Notes: generated by a model from the letters alone, not told the origin. A stretch of 54,864 nt of DNA from an uncultured Pelagibacteraceae bacterium (GCA_902628635.1 CACONQ010000005.1:1-54864), one strand, 5' to 3'; shown: positions 34,532 to 45,425, numbered from the stretch's first letter. A program made the numbers and translations.

Positions 34532-35891
34532 TTTTTCTAGAAAATTTTAAATAAACCTGATTTAAAAATATCGAAAAGTAAACACTCATAAATAAAACTG
34601 AAGGGGTGAAGTATCTAGTATTTCCAAGCCAGCAACTAACTCCAAAAAAATATAAACATGAGAGAATAAGAAACATATTCAATTTTAGATCTAGCACTCT
34701 AAATGAAAGATAAAATCCGAGTGTTGTAAAACAAAAAAAAATAAATGTTATAATTATTCTTAATTTAAGCCAAAAAGAGTGGTCATCACTATTTTTATAA
34801 TCAATCCATTTTTGGTACTTAGATGCGTAATATACCTGAACAGGGTTAAGAAGAACTGAATGAAAATAATTTTTAAACAGAATTTTAATTGTCACAATCT
34901 TATTTTTTAAAATATTTTCTATTGATTTATTTCTTATTTGATTTAAAAAATTTATTCTATCACGCTCAATGTTTAAATTAAAATTATTATTTTTTAAGAT
35001 ATTTTGTGATCTTTCCTCAAAAAATATATTTATCTCTTCTTTATTTAAATTTTGTGATTTACTAAGAATATGTGGTTCCAAATAAGTCTGTAAATCTGTC
35101 TTTGATTGAATAGGTGTAAAGTAAAATATGTCAGCTCTTTTAAGGTTGTGAAGTCCTATAAAAATTAAGATCAAGGAAAAACCTACAGCTAATGATAAAA
35201 ATTTAAAAAATCTTTTTAAATAATTTTCTTTAAATAAAAATATAAAAAAAATAAAAACTAATGGGTATAAAAATGCAATTGTTCTTTGGGTGTACAAAAT
35301 ACCAATGAATAAACCGATGACAAAAAAATGAAAATTATTTTTAGAACTAATGGAAAGACTTGTTAATACAATTAAAAAAGATAAAAAAATACTTTCGGTT
35401 AGTATTGTTAAATGCCACTGCATAAGTATTGGGTTAAGTAAAAGTGTGATGGCTACTATATTTACAAGATTTTGATCTAAAAATTTAGATAGTTTTAAAC
35501 GTAAAAATAAAACTGAAAAAAAATAAATAATAATTTGAAAATAAATAAAGATTTTATAATTTTTTAAACTTATTTTTTTATTCAAATCGTCTATTAATAA
35601 GGAGTCAGAGTTAATAAATTGATTAAATATATGAATTATTCTTGGATATAAAAATGTGAATTTATAGGTTTCTCCACTAGAAAAATAACTTTTTCCATCA
35701 TTTAAATCTTTTGAAATTTTTTGTGCTGACTCAAAGTATGATATTGTATCCTCGTGAATTAATGAAGAGTAGGTATAATTATTTGTTTTAAAAATCTCAC
35801 CTTCAAATTTATTTATAAAATTATTTGATATAAATATTGATATTAGAAATAATAATAAAAAAAAGATTTTGAAATTGTTAATTTTTTTCAT
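34524..35891 (-). CDS. Polytopic membrane protein, GT-C glycosyltransferase-like
   Basis: 455 residues, about eleven hydrophobic helices. The first extracytoplasmic loop holds [15 protein letters not shown] (acidic pair, as in GT-C enzymes), and [11 protein letters not shown] follows. Later [22 protein letters not shown] is characteristic of membrane mannosyl/arabinosyltransferase-like proteins. Likely transfers a sugar from a polyprenyl carrier to an envelope glycan; donor and acceptor unknown. Divergent from an FkbM methyltransferase, which suggests a small surface-glycan locus. No sequence similarity to the other GT-C-like protein (28571) is obvious beyond topology. Confidence 0.6.
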   Translation of the reverse strand: MKKINNFKIFFLLLFLISIFISNNFINKFEGEIFKTNNYTYSSLIHEDTISYFESAQKISKDLNDGKSYFSSGETYKFTFLYPRIIHIFNQFINSDSLLIDDLNKKISLKNYKIFIYFQIIIYFFSVLFLRLKLSKFLDQNLVNIVAITLLLNPILMQWHLTILTESIFLSFLIVLTSLSISSKNNFHFFVIGLFIGILYTQRTIAFLYPLVFIFFIFLFKENYLKRFFKFLSLAVGFSLILIFIGLHNLKRADIFYFTPIQSKTDLQTYLEPHILSKSQNLNKEEINIFFEERSQNILKNNNFNLNIERDRINFLNQIRNKSIENILKNKIVTIKILFKNYFHSVLLNPVQVYYASKYQKWIDYKNSDDHSFWLKLRIIITFIFFCFTTLGFYLSFRVLDLKLNMFLILSCLYFFGVSCWLGNTRYFTPSVLFMSVYFSIFLNQVYLKFSRKIN

Positions 35892-35906
35892 CCAACGTAT
35901 TTATTA

Positions 35907-35933
35907 ATATATTATTTTCATTAAATAATATAT
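35907..35933. repeat. 11-bp inverted repeat between divergent genes
   Basis: ATATATTATTT and AAATAATATAT flank a five-base loop (TCATT) in the 58-base gap between the divergent GT-C-like and FkbM genes. It could be a shared operator, but it is made only of A and T, so chance is a fair explanation in this genome. Confidence 0.35.
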
Positions 35934-35949
35934 ATCAGCTTTTAAATTT

Positions 35950-36636
35950 ATGAGTTTATTAAAATACTATCAAAAATTAGATGATGCAGTTGCGTACTTA
36001 TTGTCGTCCACAATTAGTGAAAAAAAATTACTTAAGCAGTTTTTTAACAATAAAGAAATTACTTTTGTAGATATTGGCACTAACGTTGGAAACTATTTAG
36101 ACTTTTTACAAAAAAATTTTAAAATAAAAAAAGCATACTGCTTTGAACCAATAACTGAGCTATGTGATAGTTTACAAAAAAAATATGGCAATAACATAAA
36201 AATTTTTAATTGTGCTTTATCTAATAATAAAAAAAAAAGAAAATTTTATATTTATGAAATACCTTCTCAGTCTAGTTTTTATAAACAAAAAGAAACCTAT
36301 TCATCAATACAAAAAGTAAAAAAAACTATAAATATTAAAACTGACTTCTTTGATAGAATTTTTAATAGTAACCTTAAAATAGATTTTTGTAAAATTGATG
36401 CACAAGGTGAAGATTTTCAAATTCTAAAAGGCATGTCAAAAAATCTTAAAAGAGGAAATATTAAATTACTAAAAGTAGAAATTTGCTTTCCAGGAATGCA
36501 TAAAAATGTTGTAAATTCTTATTTAGATATTTTAAATTACCTTAATAAACTTAATTATCAATTATTTTCAATAAGTAAAATTAAATATAAAAATAATTCG
36601 ATATTATTTTTAGATGCTTTTTTTAAAAAAAATTAA
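35950..36636 (+). CDS. FkbM-family methyltransferase
   Basis: 228 residues with a class I SAM-methyltransferase fold: motif I FVDIGTNVGNYL, acidic motif II YCFEP, then ALSNNKKKRKFYIYE and the FkbM-type motif DFCKIDAQGEDFQILKGM, ending in LLKVEICF. FkbM enzymes O-methylate sugars or small molecules. Given the adjacent GT-C-like gene, a surface-glycan substrate is plausible but inferred. Its stop overlaps the convergent mrp by four bases. Confidence 0.85.
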   Translation: MSLLKYYQKLDDAVAYLLSSTISEKKLLKQFFNNKEITFVDIGTNVGNYLDFLQKNFKIKKAYCFEPITELCDSLQKKYGNNIKIFNCALSNNKKKRKFYIYEIPSQSSFYKQKETYSSIQKVKKTINIKTDFFDRIFNSNLKIDFCKIDAQGEDFQILKGMSKNLKRGNIKLLKVEICFPGMHKNVVNSYLDILNYLNKLNYQLFSISKIKYKNNSILFLDAFFKKN

Positions 36637-37424
36637 TCTAAGCTAGATTGAATTTTTTTTGCAATCTCTACATATATTTTTGAAGCCTCGTGTTCGGGCA
36701 AACTTTCTACAATTGGTTTACCTTTATCCCCTTCGCTTCCAACTTTCTGAAAAATAGGAATTTCACCTAAAAAAATTTTGTCAAATTCCTTGGCTGTTCT
36801 TTTTACTCCACCCTCACCGAAAATTGCGTATTTTTTTTTGTCATCCCCGATAAAGTGACTCATGTTATCTATAAGACCAATTATCTTTACTCCAAGTTTA
36901 TCGAACATTTTAATTCCTCTCTTTACATCTTGAAGAGCTATTTCTTGAGGTGTCGAAATAATAATTACTCCATCGAGTTTAATTTCTTGAGCAAATGTTA
37001 ATTGTGTATCCCCAGTTCCTGGCGGCATATCAACAATTATAAAATCAAGATTTTTCCAATCAACTTTTTGAGTAAAAGTTTTTATTGCACTAGTAACCAT
37101 TGGTCCACGCCAGATCATTGGAGTTTGTTCATCTGTTAAAAAACCAATGGACATACATTGTATGTCATATTTGTTTATAGGAATTAATTTACCTTCATCT
37201 GATTCTGGTTTTTGATTTATAGAAAAAAGTTTTGGTAAAGACGGTCCATAAATATCAGCATCTAATAGCCCTACTTTGAAACCTATATTTCTCATAGCTA
37301 AAGCTAAATTAGTAGCAAATGTCGATTTTCCAACACCGCCTTTAGCACTGGAAACAGCTATAGTAAATTTTGTACCCTTTATAGGGTTTTTTACAAATTT
37401 TTTAGGTTTTAATGTAGGTTCCAT
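36633..37424 (-). CDS. Mrp/ApbC-type iron-sulphur carrier ATPase
   Basis: Deviant Walker A P-loop ATPase (KGGVGKSTFATNLA) of the Mrp/NBP35 family, which carries Fe-S clusters to target proteins. Other motifs: GLLDADIYGPSLPKLF, MIWRGPMV, VDMPPGTGDTQLTF and GLIDNMSHF. At 263 residues it lacks the N-terminal MIP18/DUF59 domain of longer Mrp proteins. The C-terminal CxxC after NMSHF is absent (IGDDKKKYAIFG instead), as I recall for other alphaproteobacteria. The cluster-binding mode therefore cannot be read from the sequence. Confidence 0.88.
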   Translation of the reverse strand: MEPTLKPKKFVKNPIKGTKFTIAVSSAKGGVGKSTFATNLALAMRNIGFKVGLLDADIYGPSLPKLFSINQKPESDEGKLIPINKYDIQCMSIGFLTDEQTPMIWRGPMVTSAIKTFTQKVDWKNLDFIIVDMPPGTGDTQLTFAQEIKLDGVIIISTPQEIALQDVKRGIKMFDKLGVKIIGLIDNMSHFIGDDKKKYAIFGEGGVKRTAKEFDKIFLGEIPIFQKVGSEGDKGKPIVESLPEHEASKIYVEIAKKIQSSLD

Positions 37425-37469
37425 TGTCTCAGTTAGTATTTATTCATAAGTTTATATATGTAACTTATC

Positions 37470-37497
37470 TTGTTTTTCAAATTAAAGACACTATATA
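37470..37497 (+). promoter_or_regulatory. Possible promoter of hflK-hflC operon
   Basis: TTGTTT (37470-37475), 16 bases, then TATATA (37492-37497). If used, transcription would start at or within one base of the hflK ATG (37505), giving a leaderless message. No Shine-Dalgarno sequence is seen in front of hflK, which agrees. The AT-rich background makes this tentative. Confidence 0.3.
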
Positions 37498-37504
37498 GAG
37501 TGCA

Positions 37505-38599
37505 ATGGTTGATGATTTCAAAAGCAGAGGTGGAAGTCCTTGGGGTTCACCCCCAGGAGGTGGAAATGGTTCAGGAAGAAAAGGACCAACGCCACCTGAT
37601 ATTGATGAAATTATAAGAACTGCTCAGGAAAAAATTAAAAAATTTATGCCAGGTAACTTTCAGGGCGGGAATAAGCCAATATTATTTGGACTAATAGTAC
37701 TATTAATTGTTTGGGCTTTAAGCGGCCTTTATAGAGTATTACCGGATGAGCAAGGAGTAGTTTTAAGATTTGGTAAGTTTACATCGACAACTCAACCAGG
37801 GTTAAATTACCATATCCCTTTCCCAATAGAGAGCGTTCTTACACCAAAAGTTACTAAAGTTAATAGAATCGATATAGGTTTTAGATCTGAAAGAGATAGC
37901 GGTTTCAGTTCAAGTGGAGTTGCTGATGTACCAGAAGAAAGCTTGATGTTAACTGGTGATGAAAATATTGTAAACATAGACTTTTCAGTTTTTTGGGTAA
38001 TTAAAGATGCTGGAAATTTTTTATTTAAAATTCAAGATCCAGAAGGAACTGTAAAAGCTGCAGCAGAAACAGCCATGAGAGAAGTTATTGCAAGAAGCGA
38101 TATTCAACCAATCTTAACAGAGGGAAGATCAAAAATTGAAATAGACACACAAGAAATTATACAAAATATATTAGATGAATACAGTTCAGGAATAGAAATA
38201 ACACAAGTCCAAACTCAAAAGGCCGATCCACCTGATCAAGTAATAGATGCATTTAGAGATGTTCAAGCTGCAAGAGCTGATATGGAAAGATCTAAAAATG
38301 AAGCTGAAGCTTATGCAAACGATGTAATCCCAAGAGCTAGAGGTGAAGCTCAAAAGATCTTACAAGCTGCAGAAGCGTATAAAAAAGAGGTGGTTGCTAA
38401 AGCAGAAGGTGAAGCAAGTAGATTTTTGGCAATTTTTAATGAATACAAAAATGCAAAAAAAGTAACCCAAGAAAGAATGTATTTGGAAACTATGGAAAAA
38501 GTTTTAGCAGATATTGATAAGGTTATTATTGATAAGGAAGCAGGATCTGGTGTTGTTCCATACCTTCCACTTCCTGAATTAAAAAAGGCAACAAATTAA
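37505..38599 (+). CDS. hflK: HflK, SPFH-domain membrane protein
   Basis: Forms with HflC the large membrane cage around the FtsH protease and modulates membrane-protein turnover. 364 residues: Gly/Pro-rich cytoplasmic N-terminus (1-35), membrane helix near 58-76, SPFH domain (PDEQGVVLRFGKFTSTTQPGLNYHIPFP), and a helical Ala/Glu-rich C-terminal part (EAYANDVIPRARGEAQKILQAAEAYKKEV). One base separates it from hflC. Confidence 0.94.
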   Translation: MVDDFKSRGGSPWGSPPGGGNGSGRKGPTPPDIDEIIRTAQEKIKKFMPGNFQGGNKPILFGLIVLLIVWALSGLYRVLPDEQGVVLRFGKFTSTTQPGLNYHIPFPIESVLTPKVTKVNRIDIGFRSERDSGFSSSGVADVPEESLMLTGDENIVNIDFSVFWVIKDAGNFLFKIQDPEGTVKAAAETAMREVIARSDIQPILTEGRSKIEIDTQEIIQNILDEYSSGIEITQVQTQKADPPDQVIDAFRDVQAARADMERSKNEAEAYANDVIPRARGEAQKILQAAEAYKKEVVAKAEGEASRFLAIFNEYKNAKKVTQERMYLETMEKVLADIDKVIIDKEAGSGVVPYLPLPELKKATN

Positions 38600-38600
38600 T

Positions 38601-39467
38601 ATGAAAAAAATTTTATTACCAGTTATAGGAGTGATCGCAGTTGTAGCATTTTTCTCAATATTCATTGTAAAAGAAGTTAACCAAGCCATTGTTCTTCAAT
38701 TTGGTGATCCAAAGAAAATAATTTTAAAACCTGGACTAAACTTTAAGTTACCATTTATTCAGAATGTCGTTTTTTTAGATAAAAGAATTTTAAATTTAGA
38801 TGCTCCACCTGAAGAAGTAATTGCTTCAGATCAAAAAAGATTAATCGTCGATGCGTTTGCTAGATTTCAAATCGTAGATCCTCTTAAATTTTATATATCA
38901 GTTGGAAATGAGAGAGTAGCAAGATCAAGATTATCAACTATTATTAATTCAAGAATAAGAAGTGTATTAGGTACTCAAAGACTACAAACTTTATTATCAG
39001 AAGACCGAACAAAACAAATGGCCCTAATTCAAGAGGGGGTAAATATAGAGGCGGAAAAATTTGGTATAAAAATAGTTGATGTACGAATTAAAAGAGCTGA
39101 TCTTCCTCAGGCAAATAGTGATGCAATTTTTGCAAGAATGCAGACTGAGCGAGAAAGAGAAGCTAAAGAGTTTAGAGCAAAAGGTGCAGAAATGGCAATA
39201 ACAATTACGTCTACTGCAGATAAAGAAGTAACTGTAATTTTAGCAGATGCACAAAAAAAATCTGAAATTATGAAGGGTGAAGGTGACGGAGCAAGAAATA
39301 AAATTTTTGCTGATGCATTTGGCCAAGACCCAGATTTTTTTGCTTTTTACCGAGCAATGCAAGCATATGAAAAGGCATTAATTGGTGGTGAAACCTCTCT
39401 AGTATTATCACCAGATAGTGAATTTTTTAAATTCTTTGGAAACGTAAATTTAAAACCAGTCCAATAA
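38601..39467 (+). CDS. hflC: HflC, SPFH-domain membrane protein
   Basis: Partner of HflK in the FtsH-regulating complex. 288 residues: membrane helix at about 4-22, SPFH domain (VNQAIVLQFGDPKKIILKPGLNFKLPF), and the conserved VDVRIKRADLPQ followed by helical segments rich in Glu/Arg (MQTEREREAKEFRAKG). Sits between hflK and a DUF2065 gene, the standard order. Confidence 0.95.
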   Translation: MKKILLPVIGVIAVVAFFSIFIVKEVNQAIVLQFGDPKKIILKPGLNFKLPFIQNVVFLDKRILNLDAPPEEVIASDQKRLIVDAFARFQIVDPLKFYISVGNERVARSRLSTIINSRIRSVLGTQRLQTLLSEDRTKQMALIQEGVNIEAEKFGIKIVDVRIKRADLPQANSDAIFARMQTEREREAKEFRAKGAEMAITITSTADKEVTVILADAQKKSEIMKGEGDGARNKIFADAFGQDPDFFAFYRAMQAYEKALIGGETSLVLSPDSEFFKFFGNVNLKPVQ

Positions 39468-39477
39468 AATTATTAAA

Positions 39478-39663
39478 ATGAATGAATTGATCATAGCTTT
39501 TGGTCTGTTCTTGTTTATTGAAGGTATTCTTTATGCCTTATTTCCATCAAAAATGAAAAATATGTTAAAGAAGATTGATACTATTAAATCTAATCAATTA
39601 AGAACGGCAGGTTTTATTTTTGCTCTTATTGGTTTTTCGATAGTATGGGTTTTTAAAGGTTAA
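39478..39663 (+). CDS. DUF2065 (YjeT-like) small membrane protein
   Basis: 61 residues with two hydrophobic helices (about 3-20 and 43-58) and the segment ALFPSKMKNMLKKID between them, matching the YjeT/DUF2065 family regularly found between hflC and degP. Function unknown. It ends one base before the degP ATG. Confidence 0.85.
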   Translation: MNELIIAFGLFLFIEGILYALFPSKMKNMLKKIDTIKSNQLRTAGFIFALIGFSIVWVFKG

Positions 39664-39664
39664 A

Positions 39665-41068
39665 ATGAGAAAAATATTTAAATTCAGTCTAGTTATTTTA
39701 TTTTTAACTAACCTAAATACTGCATCAAATTCATCAAACGTTCCTAGCTCTTTTGCAGATTTGGCTGAGAAATTAATGCCATCAGTTGTAAATATCTCTA
39801 CAACACAAACTGTTGTTACAAAAACTAATCCTTTTCCAAACTTTCAATTTCCACCAGGATCACCATTTGAAGATATGTTTAAGGAATTTGGCACACCACA
39901 AGAAAGAAAAGCAAGTGCGTTAGGATCTGGATTTATTATAGATAAAGATGGAACTGTAGTTACAAACAATCATGTCATTAAAGATGCAGACGATATTTTA
40001 GTAAGAGTAAACGGAGATAAAGAGTATAAAGCAAAAATTATTGGAACAGACCCTTTATCAGATATAGCCGTATTAAAAATACAGTCGGATGATAAATTTA
40101 AACCTGTTAAATTTGGAAACTCAGATTTAGCAAGAATAGGAGATTGGGTTATTGCAATTGGAAATCCTTTCGGACTTGGTGGAACTGTTACCACAGGAAT
40201 AATTTCTGCGAGAAATAGAAGTATTGGACTTTCTAGATACGAAGATTTTATTCAAACGGATGCATCAATAAATCAAGGTAATTCTGGTGGACCTCTATTT
40301 AATATGGATGGAGATGTTGTAGGTGTGAATACAGCAATTTTAAGTCAAGGTGGTTCTATAGGAATTGGTTTTGCAATACCATCAAACAATGCAAAGCAAG
40401 TTGTAGATCAATTAATTAAATATGGCGAAACTAAAAGAGGTTGGTTAGGAGTTAGAATTCAAGATGTAACAAAAGAAATTGCAGATGCTGAGGAGCTAGA
40501 TAAACCAAGAGGTGCTTTAGTATCAAGTGTATCACCTGGAAGTCCATCTGAAAAAGGTGGAATAAAAGCTGGGGACATAATTTTAGAATTTGATGGGACA
40601 ATGATTAATCAAATGAGAGAATTACCAATGATTGTTGCCCAAACAGAAGTTGGAAAAACTGTGAGGGTAAAAATTTGGAGAAATAAAAAAGAGATTTTTA
40701 AAAAAATTAAATTAGGAAGACTAGAAACATCTAGTGATTTCAAACCAAAAAAACCAAAAGTTTTAAAAACAACAGTAATTGATGATTTAAAAATTGAAGT
40801 AAGGCCTTTAAATGATGAAGATATTGAAAAAAGAAAATTACCAAAAGATACTACAGGAGTTGTAATTACAAGTATTGACGCTGATAGTCCTGTTAAAAAC
40901 TTAATGATAAATAATATAATTATTGAGGCTCAAAAGAAAAAAATTAAAACACCTGGAGATTTACAAAATATAGTAAAATCATCTTTAGTAGCTAACAACA
41001 AAACAATTTTAGTAGTCATTTATAATAACGAAAACCAAATAAGCTATATTGGTATAAAATTAAAATAA
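39665..41068 (+). CDS. degP: Periplasmic serine protease DegP/DegQ (HtrA)
   Basis: Envelope quality-control protease. Signal peptide (about 1-20), trypsin-like domain with the triad His103 (NNHVIK), Asp133 (SDIAVLK) and Ser207 (GNSGGPL), and two PDZ domains (about 255-345 and 370-465; RGALVSSVSPGSPSEKGGIKAGD marks the first). 467 residues, normal. Operon with hflKC is typical for alphaproteobacteria and joins cytoplasmic and periplasmic protein turnover. Confidence 0.95.
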   Translation: MRKIFKFSLVILFLTNLNTASNSSNVPSSFADLAEKLMPSVVNISTTQTVVTKTNPFPNFQFPPGSPFEDMFKEFGTPQERKASALGSGFIIDKDGTVVTNNHVIKDADDILVRVNGDKEYKAKIIGTDPLSDIAVLKIQSDDKFKPVKFGNSDLARIGDWVIAIGNPFGLGGTVTTGIISARNRSIGLSRYEDFIQTDASINQGNSGGPLFNMDGDVVGVNTAILSQGGSIGIGFAIPSNNAKQVVDQLIKYGETKRGWLGVRIQDVTKEIADAEELDKPRGALVSSVSPGSPSEKGGIKAGDIILEFDGTMINQMRELPMIVAQTEVGKTVRVKIWRNKKEIFKKIKLGRLETSSDFKPKKPKVLKTTVIDDLKIEVRPLNDEDIEKRKLPKDTTGVVITSIDADSPVKNLMINNIIIEAQKKKIKTPGDLQNIVKSSLVANNKTILVVIYNNENQISYIGIKLK

Positions 41069-41071
41069 TAA

Positions 41072-41995
41072 ATGGACATACAGTCCAAAATAATTCTTAT
41101 CTTTGGCCCTACCGCATCAGGAAAATCTAAATTTGCTATACAACTTGCAAAAAGAATAAATGGAGAAATTATTAATGCTGATAGTATGCAAGTTTATAAA
41201 GAACTTAAAATTTTAACGGATAGACCAAAAAATAAAGATTTAAAAATAGTTAAACACCACCTGTATGGATTTTTAAATGTCAAAAAAAATTTTTCAACAG
41301 GACAATGGTTAAAAATAGTTCAAAAAAAAATTAAAGAAATAAAAAAAAAAAATAAAATTCCCATTATAGTTGGTGGAACAGGATTATATTTTAAATCAAT
41401 AACAAGTGGATTAGTAAAAATACCGAAAATTCCATTAAATTTTAGAAATAAAATTAGAAAAATACAGTCTAACTTAGGCCAAGAACAATTTTATAAAAAA
41501 TTAATCAAAATAGATCCTAATGTAAAAAATAAAATAAATCCAACTGATGTCCAAAGATCTATAAGAGCATATGAAGTAAAAAAATTTACGAAAAAAACTT
41601 TATCCCAATGGTTCGAAAAAACAACTATATCGTTTGATGATAAGGAGTTAGTAAAAATACTGATAGATACCAAAAGAGAAGATCTTGTTAAAAAGATAGA
41701 AAAGAGGGTTAATAAGATGATTAAAAATGGAGCCATTAAAGAGGTAAAAAAATTTTTAAAATTAAGGGTTAATAACGATAAAAGTTCTTGCAAGGTCATT
41801 GGAATAAATGAAATTGGCTCATATTTGTTAAATAAGCAGGATTTGATTTCGACAAAGGAACAAATAGTCATAAAAACAAGACAATACTCAAAAAGGCAAA
41901 GTACTTGGGCAAGAGGACAAATGAAAGATTGGCAAAAAGTTCCATCTCAAGATTTAACTTCTTACATAAAAAAATTTAAAAAATATCACACTTAA
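41072..41995 (+). CDS. miaA: tRNA dimethylallyltransferase MiaA
   Basis: Adds the isopentenyl group to A37 of tRNAs reading UNN codons. P-loop GPTASGKSKFA at residues 10-20, NADSMQVYKELKILTDRP, VGGTGLYFKSI, DVQRSIRAYEV and the C-terminal TRQYSKRQSTWARGQ are family markers. 307 residues. It follows degP after three bases, so it is likely the last gene of the hflK operon. Confidence 0.96.
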   Translation: MDIQSKIILIFGPTASGKSKFAIQLAKRINGEIINADSMQVYKELKILTDRPKNKDLKIVKHHLYGFLNVKKNFSTGQWLKIVQKKIKEIKKKNKIPIIVGGTGLYFKSITSGLVKIPKIPLNFRNKIRKIQSNLGQEQFYKKLIKIDPNVKNKINPTDVQRSIRAYEVKKFTKKTLSQWFEKTTISFDDKELVKILIDTKREDLVKKIEKRVNKMIKNGAIKEVKKFLKLRVNNDKSSCKVIGINEIGSYLLNKQDLISTKEQIVIKTRQYSKRQSTWARGQMKDWQKVPSQDLTSYIKKFKKYHT

Positions 41996-41997
41996 AC

Positions 41998-42027
41998 TTG
42001 ACCAATTAGCACAACTTCAGCTAGATT
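41998..42027 (+). promoter_or_regulatory. Promoter of ilvB-ilvH-ilvC
   Basis: TTGACC (41998-42003), 18 bases, TAGATT (42022-42027). Start of transcription would fall at or next to the ilvB ATG at 42034, so the mRNA may be leaderless. No attenuator-like leader peptide or T-box fits into the 38-base gap before ilvB. Confidence 0.5.
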
Positions 42028-42033
42028 GATTGA

Positions 42034-43800
42034 ATGCCAAAATTGTTATCAGGAGCTGAAATTGTTTTTAAATGTTTGGAAGACCAAAATGTTGAATATA
42101 TTTTTGGTTATCCAGGAGGGGCAGTTCTACCAATTTATGATGAATTAAAAAATCATTCCTCAATTAAACATATTCTAGTTCGTCATGAACAAGGAGCTGG
42201 TCATGCAGCAGAGGGTTATGCAAGATCTTCAGGTAAACCTGGTGTTGTACTTGTTACATCTGGTCCTGGTGCTACAAACGTAGTAACAGCATTAACAGAT
42301 GCATACATGGACTCAGTACCACTAGTTTGTATTTCAGGACAAGTTCCAACTCATTTAATTGGAACAGATGCATTTCAAGAATGTGACACAACAGGAATAA
42401 CAAGACCTTGTACAAAACATAATTGGTTAGTTAAAGATATTAGAGATTTATCAAAAATAATTCATAAAGCTTTCGAGGTAGCAACAACCGGAAGACCGGG
42501 ACCAGTTCTTGTTGATATCCCAAAGGACATACAATTTCAGAAAACGGATTATCCAAAATTTAAAAAGAAAAATAAATTAAATGGAAAAGTTCATAATCAT
42601 TTTTCACAAAAAGAGATAGATGAATTAGTTAAGCTGATGTCAAAATCAAAAAAACCAATTTTTTATACTGGTGGGGGCGTAATAAACTCTGGCCCTAAAG
42701 CAAGTGAGTTATTAAGAGAGCTTGTAGCTGTGACTGGTTTTCCAATTACATCTACATTACAAGGTTTAGGCTGTTTTCCTGGTGATGATAATAATTTTCT
42801 GGGCATGTTAGGAATGCATGGTACCTATGAAGCTAATAATGCAATGCATGATTGTGATTTGATGATTAATATTGGTGCTCGATTTGATGACAGAATAACA
42901 GGAAAGATAGATGAATTCTCACCGAAGTCTAAAAAGGTTCATATTGATATCGATCCATCATCTATAAATAAAAACGTAAAAGTTGATTTACCAATCGTGG
43001 GGGATGTTCAAAGTGTAATTTCCTCAATAATAAAAACAATTAAGAAGACAAAACCTAATTTTGTTAAATCTAATAAACAACAAATATCAAAATGGTGGGA
43101 ACAAATTGGGAAGTGGAGAGAAAAGAAATCACTTGATTATATAAACAGCAATGAGACTATAAAACCTCAATATGCGGTTCAAAGGCTTTATGAGTTAACA
43201 AAAAATAAAGATACATTTATTACAACTGAAGTTGGTCAACATCAGATGTGGGCAGCACAACATTATAAATTTGATAAACCAAACAGATGGATGACATCTG
43301 GAGGGTTAGGAACAATGGGATATGGTTTGCCTGCTGCGGTTGGTGTTCAAATTGCTCATCCAAAAAAATTAGTTGTAGATATTGCTGGAGAGGCGTCGGT
43401 TCTAATGACCATACAAGAAATGTCTACTGCAGTTCAATATAATTTACCAATAAAGATATTTATATTAAATAATGAGTACATGGGCATGGTGAGACAATGG
43501 CAAGAATTATTACATGAAAAGAATTATTCAGAAAGCTACACAGCCGCATTACCAGATTTTGTTAAATTAGCCGAAGCATATGGATGTGTTGGAATAAGAG
43601 CAAAAACCCCAGATGAATTGGATGACAAAATTATCGAGATGATAAATACTGATAGACCTGTAATATTTGATTGTTTAGTTGATAAACAAGAAAATTGTTT
43701 CCCAATGATACCATCAGGCAAGCCTCACAACCAAATGCTTTTAGGACCAAAAGATCAAGAGCAGAATAAAATAACTGGAAAAGGTAAAACTTTAGTTTAA
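42034..43800 (+). CDS. ilvB: Acetolactate synthase large subunit
   Basis: ThDP- and FAD-dependent first common enzyme of valine, leucine and isoleucine synthesis. 588 residues: N-terminal domain with the catalytic Glu in VRHEQGAGHAAEGYAR, central FAD domain (INIGARFDDRITGK), and C-terminal ThDP/Mg motif GEASVLMTIQEMSTAVQYNLPIKIFILNN. Full length. The stop overlaps the ilvH start by one base (TAATG). Confidence 0.96.
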   Translation: MPKLLSGAEIVFKCLEDQNVEYIFGYPGGAVLPIYDELKNHSSIKHILVRHEQGAGHAAEGYARSSGKPGVVLVTSGPGATNVVTALTDAYMDSVPLVCISGQVPTHLIGTDAFQECDTTGITRPCTKHNWLVKDIRDLSKIIHKAFEVATTGRPGPVLVDIPKDIQFQKTDYPKFKKKNKLNGKVHNHFSQKEIDELVKLMSKSKKPIFYTGGGVINSGPKASELLRELVAVTGFPITSTLQGLGCFPGDDNNFLGMLGMHGTYEANNAMHDCDLMINIGARFDDRITGKIDEFSPKSKKVHIDIDPSSINKNVKVDLPIVGDVQSVISSIIKTIKKTKPNFVKSNKQQISKWWEQIGKWREKKSLDYINSNETIKPQYAVQRLYELTKNKDTFITTEVGQHQMWAAQHYKFDKPNRWMTSGGLGTMGYGLPAAVGVQIAHPKKLVVDIAGEASVLMTIQEMSTAVQYNLPIKIFILNNEYMGMVRQWQELLHEKNYSESYTAALPDFVKLAEAYGCVGIRAKTPDELDDKIIEMINTDRPVIFDCLVDKQENCFPMIPSGKPHNQMLLGPKDQEQNKITGKGKTLV

Positions 43801-44348
43801 TGACCAAATCTAAATCAGCCTACAGCGTAGCAGGAAAAAAGGAAAAATTAGATACGCATATAATTGTAGTATGGGTAGATAACGAGGCTGGAGTTTTAGC
43901 TAGAGTTGTCGGATTATTTTCTGGAAGAGGTTACAATATAGAGTCATTAGCTGTTGCTGAAATTGACTCAAAATTGAATATCTCAAGAATAACTATTGTT
44001 ACAACTGGAACGCCTCAAGTTATTGATCAAATTAAATTACAACTAAAAAAATTGGTTCCAGTCCATAAGGTAGCTGACTTTAAAAGAGAAGATAAACAAG
44101 TAATTTTTAAAGAAATGGCATTATTTAAATTTGTCGGCAATAATAATAAGAGAGGCAAGGCTTTAAATGCTTGTAAAAAGTATAATGCTGTAATATTGGA
44201 TAAAACAAATAAATCATGTGTAATACAAATTACAGCTCTTAGAAGAGAAATTGATAAAATGTCGAAAAATTTAAAAAAGTTTGGTCTTATAAGCGTTTCA
44301 AGAACTGGAGCGGTTGCAATGACCAGAGGTGCAGAAACTTTCAAATAA
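43800..44348 (+). CDS. ilvH: Acetolactate synthase small regulatory subunit
   Basis: Provides activation and valine feedback to IlvB. 182 residues: ACT domain (VDNEAGVLARVVGLFSGRGYNIESLAV, residues about 25-95) and a C-terminal ALS-SS domain. An N-terminal extension of about 20 residues precedes the ACT domain. Translationally coupled to ilvB. Confidence 0.95.
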   Translation: MTKSKSAYSVAGKKEKLDTHIIVVWVDNEAGVLARVVGLFSGRGYNIESLAVAEIDSKLNISRITIVTTGTPQVIDQIKLQLKKLVPVHKVADFKREDKQVIFKEMALFKFVGNNNKRGKALNACKKYNAVILDKTNKSCVIQITALRREIDKMSKNLKKFGLISVSRTGAVAMTRGAETFK

Positions 44349-45383
<1,035 letters not shown>

Positions 45384-45401
45384 AAAGTTTTGTTCCAATT
45401 T

Positions 45402-45425
45402 GAGTTGATATAACTCTTTTATTTT
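45402..45425 (+). terminator. Weak Rho-independent terminator after ilvC
   Basis: GAGTT-GATAT-AACTC (45402-45416) followed by TTTTATTTT. Only five base pairs, but directly followed by a U-rich tract, 18 bases after the ilvC stop and just before a promoter-like pair for leuA. Confidence 0.45.

Noticed and set aside
36633-37424. Mrp lacking CxxC considered as an anomaly
   Set aside because: As I recall, many alphaproteobacterial Mrp/ApbC proteins also lack this CxxC, so it is not noteworthy on its own.
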